Source of the DNA: Prevotellaceae bacterium
GTDB taxonomy: Bacteria; Bacteroidota; Bacteroidia; Bacteroidales; UBA932
Assembly (NCBI GenBank): GCA_031259225.1
Contig: JAIRLT010000163.1
Location: 1 to 11,749, forward strand
DNA: 11,749 bases
Direction of reading: 5' to 3'
Under the pieces are notes generated by a model that saw nothing but the letters and a program-made list of their open reading frames with translations, did no database searches and was not told where the DNA came from. This document shows, piece after piece, positions 1 to 7,440 of the stretch. Every line of letters begins with the position of its first letter. Within the stretch, counting starts at the first letter, position 1. The position numbers and the translations under genes were made by a program.

Positions 1-220
1 CAATATCTTCCGTCGCTGCGAGGAATTTCGCGGCAATCTGGTTCAGCACTTGCCCCTTGTAAGGAATGCCTTCCGGCAGCACTACATCGAATGCAGAAAT
101 ACGGTCGGTTGCAATCATCACCAAATACTTCTGGTCAATGGTATATACATCGCGCACCTTGCCCACATACTTTGCCGTCTGTTTCGGAAAATGAAAATTA
201 GTAGCTGTGATTGCTTTCAT
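1..220 (-). CDS. purC: Phosphoribosylaminoimidazole-succinocarboxamide synthase (SAICAR synthase), N-terminal part
   Basis: Read on the minus strand from an ATG at 220-218, the frame stays open to the window edge for 73 complete codons. The start reads MKAITATNFHFPKQTAKYVG and continues with KVRDVYTI, then ATDRISAFDVVLPEGIP and KGQVLNQIAAKF. The KVRDVY strand and the TDRISAFDVVLP block are the signature N-terminal nucleotide-binding segments of SAICAR synthase. That cytoplasmic enzyme joins aspartate to CAIR, using ATP, in de novo purine synthesis. Only the first quarter or so is present, and the C-terminal catalytic part lies outside the window. The leader before the ATG is A-rich with no Shine-Dalgarno sequence, as usual in this phylum. 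The gene is divergent from RNA1 and everything else in the window. Confidence 0.93.
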   Translation of the reverse strand, partial: MKAITATNFHFPKQTAKYVGKVRDVYTIDQKYLVMIATDRISAFDVVLPEGIPYKGQVLNQIAAKFLAATEDI

Positions 221-242
221 TTGTTTGTTTATTGAATGTGTA

Positions 243-250
243 CAAAAATA
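243..250 (-). promoter_or_regulatory. Possible -7 box for purC
   Basis: On the minus strand these bases read TATTTTTG, matching the Bacteroidota -7 consensus TAnnTTTG. They would place transcription start about 16 bases before the purC ATG. No TTG was found at the usual 18-20 base spacing upstream, so this is a half-site only. Confidence 0.35.
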
Positions 251-327
251 CAAAAAATAATCCAATACGGTTACTTGGGCATATTCTTCCCGGAAAAGAA
301 AACTTTCCTGACGATAGGCAATTACAG

Positions 328-356
328 TTGCATATTTAAAAAATAAAGTATCTTTG
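328..356 (+). promoter_or_regulatory. Bacteroidota-type promoter for RNA1 and the 577-3270 gene
   Basis: TTG at 328-330 and TATCTTTG at 349-356 are separated by 18 bases. They fit the phylum's -33/-7 consensus (TTG, then TAnnTTTG). Transcription should begin near 361-363. The spacing is identical to that of the promoter at 9237-9265, which precedes the second copy of the same RNA. Confidence 0.75.
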
Positions 357-360
357 CGAC

Positions 361-553
361 AACTTTGCGCTCTTTGAAATACATTAAAAGCGTTAGCTTT
401 GGTTTCTGTTCTTGAATTTAGCCATTTTAGAACTCCCGGAAATAAAGTAGCGCTCACGAATAATCGTGAGCTTTATTTATTTGGGAGTCAGGTCGGCTAA
501 AACCTCAAGAACAGATAAAAATAAGTTCACGATTTTTTATTTGTATTTCCGGG
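361..553 (+). ncRNA. boxA-led rod-shaped structured RNA, copy 1 (possible Bacteroidales-1 / 6S-like RNA)
   Basis: A boxA-like GCTCTTTGA (369-377) lies just after the promoter. It is followed by a nested rod of helices: 405-415 with 505-515 (11 perfect pairs, TCTGTTCTTGA), 417-423 with 495-501, 432-437 with 483-488, 440-446 with 472-478, and 452-459 with 464-471 closed by an ATAA loop. An 8/6-nt internal loop (424-431 and 489-494) sits mid-rod. A further closing helix is possible between 376-389 and 535-549. Copy 2 at 9272-9470 has the same plan with different paired bases. The length (about 190 nt), single long hairpin and immediate promoter fit the Bacteroidales-1 family as I recall it, which has been linked to 6S RNA; I could not run a covariance model. 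Alternatively it is a cis-acting leader with boxA-dependent antitermination, since no clear terminator separates it from the gene at 577. The 3' end is approximate. Confidence 0.6.
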
Positions 554-576
554 AAGCGTTTAAATACCATTTAACC

Positions 577-3270
577 GTGAAAAAAACTATTGCAAAAACA
601 ACCGCCAAACACCTTGTAAAACCAATACCCAAACACACGAGTTCGCCGAACATCACTGCGGTGAAAGAAGAATATGCCCGGTGGGTTTGCGTAATTGTAG
701 CGTCTATTGCTTCATTTATCCTTTTGGCATTGCTCGTAACAACGTTTTACACGCCGGATGTGGAAACTATTTTAGAAAACACAAAGAAGCTCGTTCCACT
801 GTTCGGTGCACGACCGGAGCCAGTAGAATCATTACTGTATGAAATCGGATTGGTTACCATTCCCCTGTTTATATTGTTCTATTACTGGCTAAGCCAACGG
901 GCAACTGTGGCGGTGTTGTTTTCGCACAAGTTATTTTTTGCACCTGTTACAGTGGGGGCATTGTTGGCGGTTATCGTATTGGGGTATGCAGGTTTTTCTG
1001 CCGATAATCCGTTCCATACCGCACCGGAGTTTGAACTGGACTTTGTAGCGAAGTCTAATTTCGACTATTATTTTTACCAACTATTTCTTCATCGGTATTT
1101 TTTAGTTTATTTATTGATTTTATTCCCGCTGATTTTGTGGATGGGTTTCGGTTTGTTCAAGCGCATGAAATGGGATGTATCGAAAAAAGTACAGCGGTTT
1201 TTAAATAGGGGAACATGGACGCTCTTGGTGTTTTTTACTTTAGCGGTTATTATTCCAATGATGACCTTTGACTTTCCGTATACTTGGGAAAATAAGTTTG
1301 ATTTTAATGTAGTCTTTTATTCCCAATCGCAGGTTAATGGCGGTGGCGCTATGTTAGTTGATGAACTTCGCAATAATTACGGATTATATCCGCAACTGTT
1401 ACACCCATTGTTTAAAATCATTGGGTTGAATGTATATAATTTTTCGTTAGTTATGGCGGTATTGTTGGGATGTTGCTTCATGTTCCAAGCGTTTTTTTTA
1501 AATAAATTTATTAAAAACAAATTGCTTTTCTTCTTCGGTTGCGCTTCTATTTTGTTTTTGCCGTACCTAAGCACTTTACTAATGAGCCATTTTGACGCCC
1601 GCTTTTCACAATACCCTATACGGTTTTTAACGTTCAGCACGTTATTGTTCATGGCAGCATTTTATATAAACAATAAAAATAAAATACTATACTATGCCGC
1701 GCCATTGATTTCATCGCTGCTGATATTATGGAATCCCGAAATGGGATTGATTAGCTTTGTAAGTTGGATAGCCTTGCTATTGTACATGCATTTTTACAGT
1801 ACAACCGAAACAGGAATAAAATTTACAGGATTAAAATTGGTAAAGCATATTCTTGTGTCTGTATGTACTTTTATAGTAGTCATTATCGGTTATGGGCTAA
1901 TCATCAAGTGGGATTACGGACATTTTCCTGATTTCGTCAGTGAATTTAAAATGTTGGTTGGATTTAGCAGTATGGGCTATGGCTCATTTCCCATGCCGTT
2001 TATCCATCCTTGGAATTTGGTATTATTAATTTATGTCATTGGTTTCACATATTCCATTAAAATGTTGTTAAAAAAGACCATTACGCCTAAATCCTGTGCC
2101 ATATTCCTGTTGTCTGTCTTGGGTTGCGGATTGTTTATATATTATAGGGGCAGAAGTCATAATGGGAATATCCTTCCTCTTTTGACGCCTGCTTTTATAA
2201 CGCTCTGCCTGTTGTGCGACGAATTGTGGAATATTGTAAAAAACGCAAAACTTTTTCCCTTGCGCCTGCTATTTGGATTGGGTGTATTTATTCTTGCTTT
2301 TTCAGCGGTGGAGTTGTTTGCCAATACAGGTAAAATAAAAGATTTATTGAACGACGCCCCTGCCCAACAACAACAAGCCGAAACGGAAAAAACAATTAAG
2401 AATAATCAACATTTTATCAGGGAACATACCAACCGTAACGAAAAAGTGATTATACTCTCCAGCCCTGCTACTGACGGGCTGTATTTTTGCGCCAGCCAAA
2501 CCCGCTCGGGCGCGCAACCGGGACTTACGGAAATACTGTTCGATAGTGAACGTATCCGGTACGAACAGGTGGTAAGAGATTCTTCGTTTAAGGTTTTCAT
2601 AGAGCCGAAAGATTGTTTTTATCAATTCTACTCTTCGCATTTTCGGAATATTTATGCAGCAGTGGCGGCATCCTATCACATCGAAAAAACGAACGGTTCT
2701 ATGTATTTACTTACAAAAAGGGAGCGGCAGGAAAATTACCAACCGGTATTAAAACAGGACGCGCAGCAGCAGGTTTTCTATGAAGTATTTCAAGACGACA
2801 CCACCGGATTAAACAAACGGCGGGATTATGCTTCCGGGCAAGCGCCTGTCGAACTTGGAACGGATTTTTCGGTGGAAGTAGTATTCGATGCGCAGCCGCA
2901 ACTGCTGAACTATCCGGTATTGGTAAGTAACCAGACCGACAGCACAGGCTTCTCTATCCTTTGTGCCGATAGCACCGGTAGCGCTTATGGCTTTGTCATG
3001 GGTAATCTGATTTATCCGATACCGGTTGAACCGAACCGGCAAAATTATATTGTAACGGTTGTCGATGGTAATTTGTTAAGTATTTTTGTCAATGGCGTGC
3101 AAACAGGCTATTTCCAATTGCAGGCTCCGTATAAAGCATCTGCAGGGAATTTGTTTATCGGCAACCGGCAAATGCAATATTATTTGGGCGCTATCCGCGA
3201 AGTGGCTATCACCAAAGGCAGCCTGCCGGCAAGCGAAATTGCGAGGCGGCAAAATTTGATATGGTTGTGA
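577..3270 (+). CDS. Polytopic membrane protein (GT-C glycosyltransferase-like) with C-terminal LamG-like domain
   Basis: The chosen start is the GTG at 577, giving about 897 residues that begin with a basic tail (KKTIAKTTAKHLVKPIPK). The frame extends upstream to a GTG at 466, but that codon lies inside the RNA1 hairpin. A GTG at 661 is another option. Residues about 35-581 carry some 14-15 hydrophobic segments, with a large loop around residues 232-286 that includes NNYGLYPQLLHPLF, reminiscent of GT-C enzymes using lipid-linked sugar donors. I see no certain catalytic motif. Residues about 583-755 are a soluble region starting with a Gln/Glu-rich linker. Residues about 760-890 resemble a LamG/concanavalin-A-like jelly roll (TDFSVEVVFDAQ, IVTVVDGNLLSIFVNG, GNLFIGNR, YYLGAIREVAI). 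It may act in surface glycan assembly; substrate is unknown. It stands alone between RNA1 and the exb promoter. Family assignment is tentative, but coding status is firm. Confidence 0.85.
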   Translation: MKKTIAKTTAKHLVKPIPKHTSSPNITAVKEEYARWVCVIVASIASFILLALLVTTFYTPDVETILENTKKLVPLFGARPEPVESLLYEIGLVTIPLFILFYYWLSQRATVAVLFSHKLFFAPVTVGALLAVIVLGYAGFSADNPFHTAPEFELDFVAKSNFDYYFYQLFLHRYFLVYLLILFPLILWMGFGLFKRMKWDVSKKVQRFLNRGTWTLLVFFTLAVIIPMMTFDFPYTWENKFDFNVVFYSQSQVNGGGAMLVDELRNNYGLYPQLLHPLFKIIGLNVYNFSLVMAVLLGCCFMFQAFFLNKFIKNKLLFFFGCASILFLPYLSTLLMSHFDARFSQYPIRFLTFSTLLFMAAFYINNKNKILYYAAPLISSLLILWNPEMGLISFVSWIALLLYMHFYSTTETGIKFTGLKLVKHILVSVCTFIVVIIGYGLIIKWDYGHFPDFVSEFKMLVGFSSMGYGSFPMPFIHPWNLVLLIYVIGFTYSIKMLLKKTITPKSCAIFLLSVLGCGLFIYYRGRSHNGNILPLLTPAFITLCLLCDELWNIVKNAKLFPLRLLFGLGVFILAFSAVELFANTGKIKDLLNDAPAQQQQAETEKTIKNNQHFIREHTNRNEKVIILSSPATDGLYFCASQTRSGAQPGLTEILFDSERIRYEQVVRDSSFKVFIEPKDCFYQFYSSHFRNIYAAVAASYHIEKTNGSMYLLTKRERQENYQPVLKQDAQQQVFYEVFQDDTTGLNKRRDYASGQAPVELGTDFSVEVVFDAQPQLLNYPVLVSNQTDSTGFSILCADSTGSAYGFVMGNLIYPIPVEPNRQNYIVTVVDGNLLSIFVNGVQTGYFQLQAPYKASAGNLFIGNRQMQYYLGAIREVAITKGSLPASEIARRQNLIWL

Positions 3271-3324
3271 TATTCCTAAAAATAAGTATTTTACAACTGC
3301 AACAAAAAATATTTATAATTATTT

Positions 3325-3354
3325 TTGGAGTTTAAAAAAAAATCCATAACTTTG
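3325..3354 (+). promoter_or_regulatory. Promoter of the exbB-exbD-tonB operon
   Basis: TTG (3325-3327), a 19-base A-rich spacer and TAACTTTG (3347-3354) match the Bacteroidota consensus. Transcription would start near 3361, giving an A-rich leader of about 78 bases before the ExbB ATG. No Shine-Dalgarno sequence is present. Confidence 0.75.
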
Positions 3355-3438
3355 ACGCGTTTTTTCACAAATACATTCACGACACTAAATGATAAATTAA
3401 ACAATTAACAAAAATAAAAAATTTAAAAATTTAACATC

Positions 3439-4248
3439 ATGAAAAAATCCAAATCCAAAACCGGAAAGAAACGCATTGGCATTTCAGCTTTCCCCATCAT
3501 CATTTTATGTTTTATATTGGCAGTCGTAATTTACGAATATGTGTACGGTAATCCTGCCAATTTTATGAACAACGACCCGAATAACCATCCACTGCAAGGA
3601 AATCTTTTGGGAACGATCTACAAAGGCGGCATAATTGTACCGGTAATTCAAACATTATTACTCACGGTATTGGCATTAAGCGTAGAACGCGCCATTGCAT
3701 TGAGCAAAGCAAAAGGCAAAAAAGGTTTGCAAAAATTTGTCGTAGCCGTGAAAGCCGCTTTAGACCGCAATGATGTGGAAGAAGCGCATACTTTGTGCGA
3801 TAAACAAAAAGGTAGCGTAGCCAACGTAGTGAAAAGTTCGCTGAGGACTTATTCCGAAGTGATCGCCAATGCAAAACTAACAAAAGAAGAACGCCAATTA
3901 GCGCTTCGCAAAGACTTGGAAGAAGCCACCATGTTGGAACTTCCGTCAATGGAACAAAACTTGCCCGTAGTAGCTACCATTACTACTTTAGGTACCTTGA
4001 TGGGGCTGCTGGGAACGGTTATCGGGATGATCCGGTCATTCGCCGCTTTGGCAGGCGCAGGTGGAACAGACTCCATCGCCTTGTCTACCGGTATTTCGGA
4101 AGCATTGGTAAATACGGCATTCGGTATTGCAACAGGTGCTTGCGCCGTAATATCCTATAACTTCTTCACCACAAAAATTGACGGTATAACTCACAGCATT
4201 GACGAAATCGGCGCTTACCTGGTACAAACATTCTCCGGCGATAAATAA
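3439..4248 (+). CDS. exbB: MotA/TolQ/ExbB-family proton channel protein
   Basis: This inner-membrane stator subunit uses the proton gradient together with ExbD to drive TonB. The 269-residue protein has hydrophobic segments at about 13-32, 62-81, 175-197 and 223-244. The family's core motifs are clear: GTLMGLLGTVIGMIRSF at 185-201 and GISEALVNTAFGIATGA at 218-234. The first helix is an N-terminal addition to the usual three-helix ExbB/TolQ plan, which I have seen described for Bacteroidota members. The start is the only sensible ATG and follows a poly-A/T leader. It is the first gene of the six-gene operon. A 122-base gap separates it from the next gene and contains a weak stem (CTTGC/GCAAG, near 4264-4284), which might tune relative expression. 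TolQ is the alternative name, but the adjacent TonB favours ExbB. Confidence 0.93.
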   Translation: MKKSKSKTGKKRIGISAFPIIILCFILAVVIYEYVYGNPANFMNNDPNNHPLQGNLLGTIYKGGIIVPVIQTLLLTVLALSVERAIALSKAKGKKGLQKFVVAVKAALDRNDVEEAHTLCDKQKGSVANVVKSSLRTYSEVIANAKLTKEERQLALRKDLEEATMLELPSMEQNLPVVATITTLGTLMGLLGTVIGMIRSFAALAGAGGTDSIALSTGISEALVNTAFGIATGACAVISYNFFTTKIDGITHSIDEIGAYLVQTFSGDK

Positions 4249-4370
4249 TTGTTGAACGGATAACCTTGCGGAACCGTTGGGCAAGCGGAGTTGTAACGGA
4301 ACCAAATACAACCAACCGGAGCTATACGGTGTAAACAAATACACGATTAAACAATTAAACAAACAGCGCT

Positions 4371-4973
4371 ATGAGTAATAAAATTAAAAAGAAATCTACC
4401 TTTATTGATATGACTGCCATGAGTGACGTGACAGTACTATTATTGACTTTCTTTATGTTGACCTCCACGTTTGTACAGAAAGAGCCGGTGCAGGTAAACC
4501 CGCCTCAATCCGTATCCGAGATCAAGATACCGGAAACCAATATCGTATCAGTATTGATAGAACCGAACGGGAAAGTGTTTATGTCCTTAGACAAACAGCC
4601 CGACCGGCGGAACGTATTGCAAAAGATGGGCGAGTTTTATAAAATTGAATTTACCAATGAAGAATTGAAAAAATTTGAATTACTCCCTTCTTTTGGCGTG
4701 CCTATCCGTGGAATGAAAGAATTTCTTGCTCTATCAACCGAAGAGCAAGACCGGATGATTTTGAATTATGGGATCCCATGCGACAGCTTGAATAACGAAT
4801 TCAAAGAATGGATGCGCAATTCAAAAATTGTGAATAAAGACTTGAGTATTGCTATCAAAGCCGACCATGCAACCCCTTATCCTTTGATACGAGATATAAT
4901 GAACACCCTTCAGGACTTGAGGGAGAATAGGTATAACCTGATTACTTCCTTGAAAGATATGCCTGAAATATAA
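4371..4973 (+). CDS. exbD: ExbD/TolR-family protein, first paralogue
   Basis: Two hundred residues with the ExbD plan: a short basic cytoplasmic N-terminus (MSNKIKKKS), one transmembrane helix at about 17-35 (MSDVTVLLLTFFMLTSTF) and a periplasmic domain. Asp19, at the start of the helix, occupies the place of the essential proton-carrying aspartate of the family. The last part (KDLSIAIKADHATPYPLIRD, 156-175) matches the conserved C-terminal ExbD/TolR fold. Between them lies an unusually long insert, about residues 60-150, compared with E. coli ExbD (about 140 residues). It pairs with the second ExbD-like gene that starts 15 bases after it; the two probably share one ExbB ring. Confidence 0.92.
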   Translation: MSNKIKKKSTFIDMTAMSDVTVLLLTFFMLTSTFVQKEPVQVNPPQSVSEIKIPETNIVSVLIEPNGKVFMSLDKQPDRRNVLQKMGEFYKIEFTNEELKKFELLPSFGVPIRGMKEFLALSTEEQDRMILNYGIPCDSLNNEFKEWMRNSKIVNKDLSIAIKADHATPYPLIRDIMNTLQDLRENRYNLITSLKDMPEI

Positions 4974-4988
4974 AAGCATTGAAAAATT

Positions 4989-5654
4989 ATGGCAGAAATT
5001 CAAGAAAACAGCGATAGCGGTAAAAGGGGCAAACAGAAAAAATTCAATGTCCGCGTGGACTTCACGCCCATGGTGGATATGAACATGTTGCTTATTACCT
5101 TTTTTATGCTTTGTACTACCATGAGCAAGCCGCAAACCATGGAAATCGCCATGCCGCGTAAAGACGTCATCGATGATGACATGACCTTAGTAAAGGAGTC
5201 GAACGCCGTAACGATTTTATTGGGAAAAGACGACAAAATATATTATTACTTGGGACGGCTTCAAGAGGCAGACTATGAAAATCCCGAAAAACTGCAGGAA
5301 GCTAATTTTTCGGGCGATGAAAATAGTATCCGGGCTTTATTATTGGGGCGCAACCGCGAGGTCGTGCAACAAATAAAAGACTTGAAAATACGTAAGGAAA
5401 ATTTGGAAATTGCAGATTCTACCTATAAAAAAGAAGTTACCGAAGTTAAGAAGAATAAAGACGCGCCAAGGGTTTCAATAAAAGCGTCGGATTTTTCAAA
5501 CTACAAAAATTTGATAGATGCGTTAGATGAAATGCACATCTGCAATATCGGGGTATATTCCATTGAAGATATTACGGCTGGCGATTTACGCTTGTTGGAA
5601 AACCTTACGGGAGGCGGATATGAAAAGCAGACTGAAACAGAAGTAAAACAATAA
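4989..5654 (+). CDS. exbD: ExbD/TolR-family protein, second paralogue
   Basis: This is a second ExbD-type stator subunit of 221 residues. A basic N-terminus (GKRGKQKKFNVRVD) leads into FTPMVDMNMLLITFFMLCT (25-43), a single transmembrane helix with the functional aspartate at position 30 in the usual TPxVD context. The periplasmic part has a charged, probably helical insert at about 110-155 (many Lys and Glu), then the conserved family end, RVSIKASDFSNYKNLIDALD (161-180). It is clearly different from the first paralogue outside the transmembrane helix, so the pair is not a recent duplication. It follows the first by 15 bases, and only 4 bases separate its stop from the tonB start, suggesting translational coupling. 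Confidence 0.92.
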   Translation: MAEIQENSDSGKRGKQKKFNVRVDFTPMVDMNMLLITFFMLCTTMSKPQTMEIAMPRKDVIDDDMTLVKESNAVTILLGKDDKIYYYLGRLQEADYENPEKLQEANFSGDENSIRALLLGRNREVVQQIKDLKIRKENLEIADSTYKKEVTEVKKNKDAPRVSIKASDFSNYKNLIDALDEMHICNIGVYSIEDITAGDLRLLENLTGGGYEKQTETEVKQ

Positions 5655-5658
5655 GAAT

Positions 5659-6471
5659 ATGGCAAAAGATATAAATATAACCGGAAACGAATGGCTGGAA
5701 CTGGTTTTTGAAGGAAGAAATAAAGCGTATGGAGCCTATTCCATCCGTAAAAGTTCTACCAAACGCCACTTGCTCGCCTATTTTATAATTATCGTTTTTG
5801 CCTTAGTGATGATGATTTTCCCGACAGTCATGAAACTGATAACGCCTAAAGGAGGCGAAGAAAAAGTGACGGAGGTAACCACATTATCCACTATTGCGGA
5901 AGTACCCGAAGAAAATAAAATAGAAAAAATCGAAGCGCCACCGCCGCCGCCATTGAAAAGCACTATTAAATTTACGGTGTCAAAAATCGTAGAAGACGAA
6001 AAGGTGCCGGACGAAGAAGTGCGCACGATGGAAGAATTAACGGAAGTGAAAACCGCTATTTCCGTAGCCGATGTGCAAGGTAACGACGACGAAACGGGAC
6101 AGGACATTGCCGACTTGGAAGAACACAAATTGATAACGGAAACCGAGCAGATATATATGACCGGTGCCGTAGAGCAAGACCCCGAATTTCCCGGTGGCAG
6201 GGCTGCACTGATGAAATGGATATACGACCAATTAAGGTTTCCTGCCGCCGCTGCCGAAATGGGTATTTCCGGGCGGGTGACCGTGCAATTCACGATAGGT
6301 AAAGACGGTTCGGTGCGCGATATAACGATATTAAGAGGCGTGGACAGTTCGTTGGACAAAGAAGCGCTCCGTGTCGTAGGGAAAATGCCGAAATGGATCC
6401 CGGGTAAACAGGGCGGGCAAGCAGTGAACGTTCGCTTCATTTTACCGATAATATTCCAATTGCAGCAATAA
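5659..6471 (+). CDS. tonB: TonB energy-transducing protein
   Basis: The 270-residue inner-membrane-anchored protein carries energy from ExbB/ExbD to outer-membrane TonB-dependent receptors (SusC- and BtuB-like). The N-terminus carries the Bacteroidota-specific cytoplasmic segment EWLELVFEGRNKAYGAYSIR (11-30). It is followed by one transmembrane helix (about 38-56), an acidic/proline spacer with PPPPP at 94-98, and a TonB C-terminal domain at about 172-268. That domain shows EFPGG, FPAAAAEMGISGRVTVQF, GKDGSVRDITILRGVD, LDKEALRVV and MPKWIPGKQGG. The spacer is short and mostly Glu/Val/Lys, with few of the Pro-Lys repeats of enterobacterial TonB. It overlaps none of its neighbours; the next gene begins 9 bases after its stop. 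Confidence 0.94.
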   Translation: MAKDINITGNEWLELVFEGRNKAYGAYSIRKSSTKRHLLAYFIIIVFALVMMIFPTVMKLITPKGGEEKVTEVTTLSTIAEVPEENKIEKIEAPPPPPLKSTIKFTVSKIVEDEKVPDEEVRTMEELTEVKTAISVADVQGNDDETGQDIADLEEHKLITETEQIYMTGAVEQDPEFPGGRAALMKWIYDQLRFPAAAAEMGISGRVTVQFTIGKDGSVRDITILRGVDSSLDKEALRVVGKMPKWIPGKQGGQAVNVRFILPIIFQLQQ

Positions 6472-6480
6472 GCGTCTTCC

Positions 6481-7428
6481 ATGAACAGGTGGTATCATCG
6501 GACAGGTTGTTTCCTTTTGTGTTTGCTTTTGATAGCTTGTAAAGGGAAAAAAACGAACGCTCCGGATGATACTTTGTTTAGCGGGGTTATCACCATTGCG
6601 GTGGATGAAACGCTTTCGCCTTTTGTACAGGAAGAAATAGATGTATTCGAATCACTCTATTCACTGGCAAGTGTTATTCCGAAATATACCGACGAAGTAC
6701 ATGCCTTAAACTTATTGTTAAAAGATAGCGTACGGTTTGCGGTATCGACGCGCCCGCTAAGGGATGAAGAAATAGCGTCATTCCACAGCCGGAAATTTTT
6801 CCCGCAATCCATAAAAATCGCTACTGACGGCATTGCCCTGATAGTTCACAAAAACAATCCCGATTCGATAGTCAATGTGGAAATGTTACGGAAAATATTA
6901 TCCGGAAAGGTATTGCAATGGAACGAATTGTTCCCAAAATCAAAATTAGGAGCCCTGTCCGTTGTGTATGACCATCCCAATTCCAGTACGGTTCGCTATG
7001 TGCAGGACTCTATTTGCCGGGATAAACAGTTGTCGGAGCAATCCTACGCGGCGGGTACAAACCCCAAAGTAATCGAATATGTAGCCCGCACGCCGGGCGC
7101 ATTGGGCATCATCGGCGTAAACTGGATAAGCGAAGAACAGGATTCGATAAGCCGGGAATTTTCAACGAGCATTCAGGTCATGCGGGTAAGCAGGGAAGAG
7201 CAACCTACACAGCAAAACAGTTACCAACCTTATCAATATTACCTTTACACGGGGCAATACCCGTTTGTGCGGAATGTGTACATTAACCTGAACGACCCGC
7301 GAAGCGGCTTGCCGTCGGGATTGACAAGTTTCATCACGTCTTCCAGGGGACAGCGGATTATCCTGAAAGCAGGGTTACTGCCGGCGACCATGCCGGTAAA
7401 TATTGTAAATATTCGAGATGTAATATAA
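6481..7428 (+). CDS. PstS-like phosphate-binding (PBP-like) lipoprotein
   Basis: A 315-residue exported lipoprotein: a basic N-terminus, a hydrophobic stretch at 10-19 and a lipobox LIAC with Cys20, followed by KGKK. The mature part resembles the periplasmic phosphate-binding fold (PstS, PBP-like domain). Visible matches are GVITIAVDETLSPFV (35-49), the hinge segment IKIATDGIALIVHKNNPDSI (111-130), KILSGKVLQWNELF (138-151), SSTVRYV (168-174), GALGIIGVNWI (206-216) and GQRIILKAGLLPATMPVNI (290-308). No PstABC transporter genes follow, so a transport role is doubtful. Its steady association with exb/ton genes in Bacteroidota suggests a regulatory, sensing or structural role at the TonB complex. 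That is inference. Confidence 0.85.
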   Translation: MNRWYHRTGCFLLCLLLIACKGKKTNAPDDTLFSGVITIAVDETLSPFVQEEIDVFESLYSLASVIPKYTDEVHALNLLLKDSVRFAVSTRPLRDEEIASFHSRKFFPQSIKIATDGIALIVHKNNPDSIVNVEMLRKILSGKVLQWNELFPKSKLGALSVVYDHPNSSTVRYVQDSICRDKQLSEQSYAAGTNPKVIEYVARTPGALGIIGVNWISEEQDSISREFSTSIQVMRVSREEQPTQQNSYQPYQYYLYTGQYPFVRNVYINLNDPRSGLPSGLTSFITSSRGQRIILKAGLLPATMPVNIVNIRDVI

Positions 7429-7440
7429 AAAAATAAAATT

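Noticed and set aside
50..235. Small plus-strand ORF of 61 codons
   Set aside because: It is antisense to purC, whose conserved motifs are clear on the minus strand.
369..377. Leader of a ribosomal RNA operon
   Set aside because: boxA suggested it, but no 16S-like sequence follows in either place.
361..553. tmRNA, RNase P RNA or tRNA
   Set aside because: There is no tRNA-like acceptor or T-arm, no tag reading frame and none of the RNase P core motifs. A single long rod does not fit these families.
466..576. Upstream extension of the membrane-protein gene to a GTG at 466
   Set aside because: This GTG lies in the inner hairpin of RNA1 and the added residues follow RNA structure, not protein-like sequence. 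The GTG at 577, followed by a basic N-terminus, is a better start.
3271..3324. Terminator after the membrane-protein gene
   Set aside because: GTTGT/ACAAC and AAAATA/TATTTT pairs near 3264-3296 can form a weak stem, but there is no T-tract after it.
5778..6482. Long minus-strand ORF of 234 codons opposite tonB
   Set aside because: It lies wholly antisense to a well-supported TonB gene and its product is low-complexity Ser/Thr/Val-rich with no recognisable domain.
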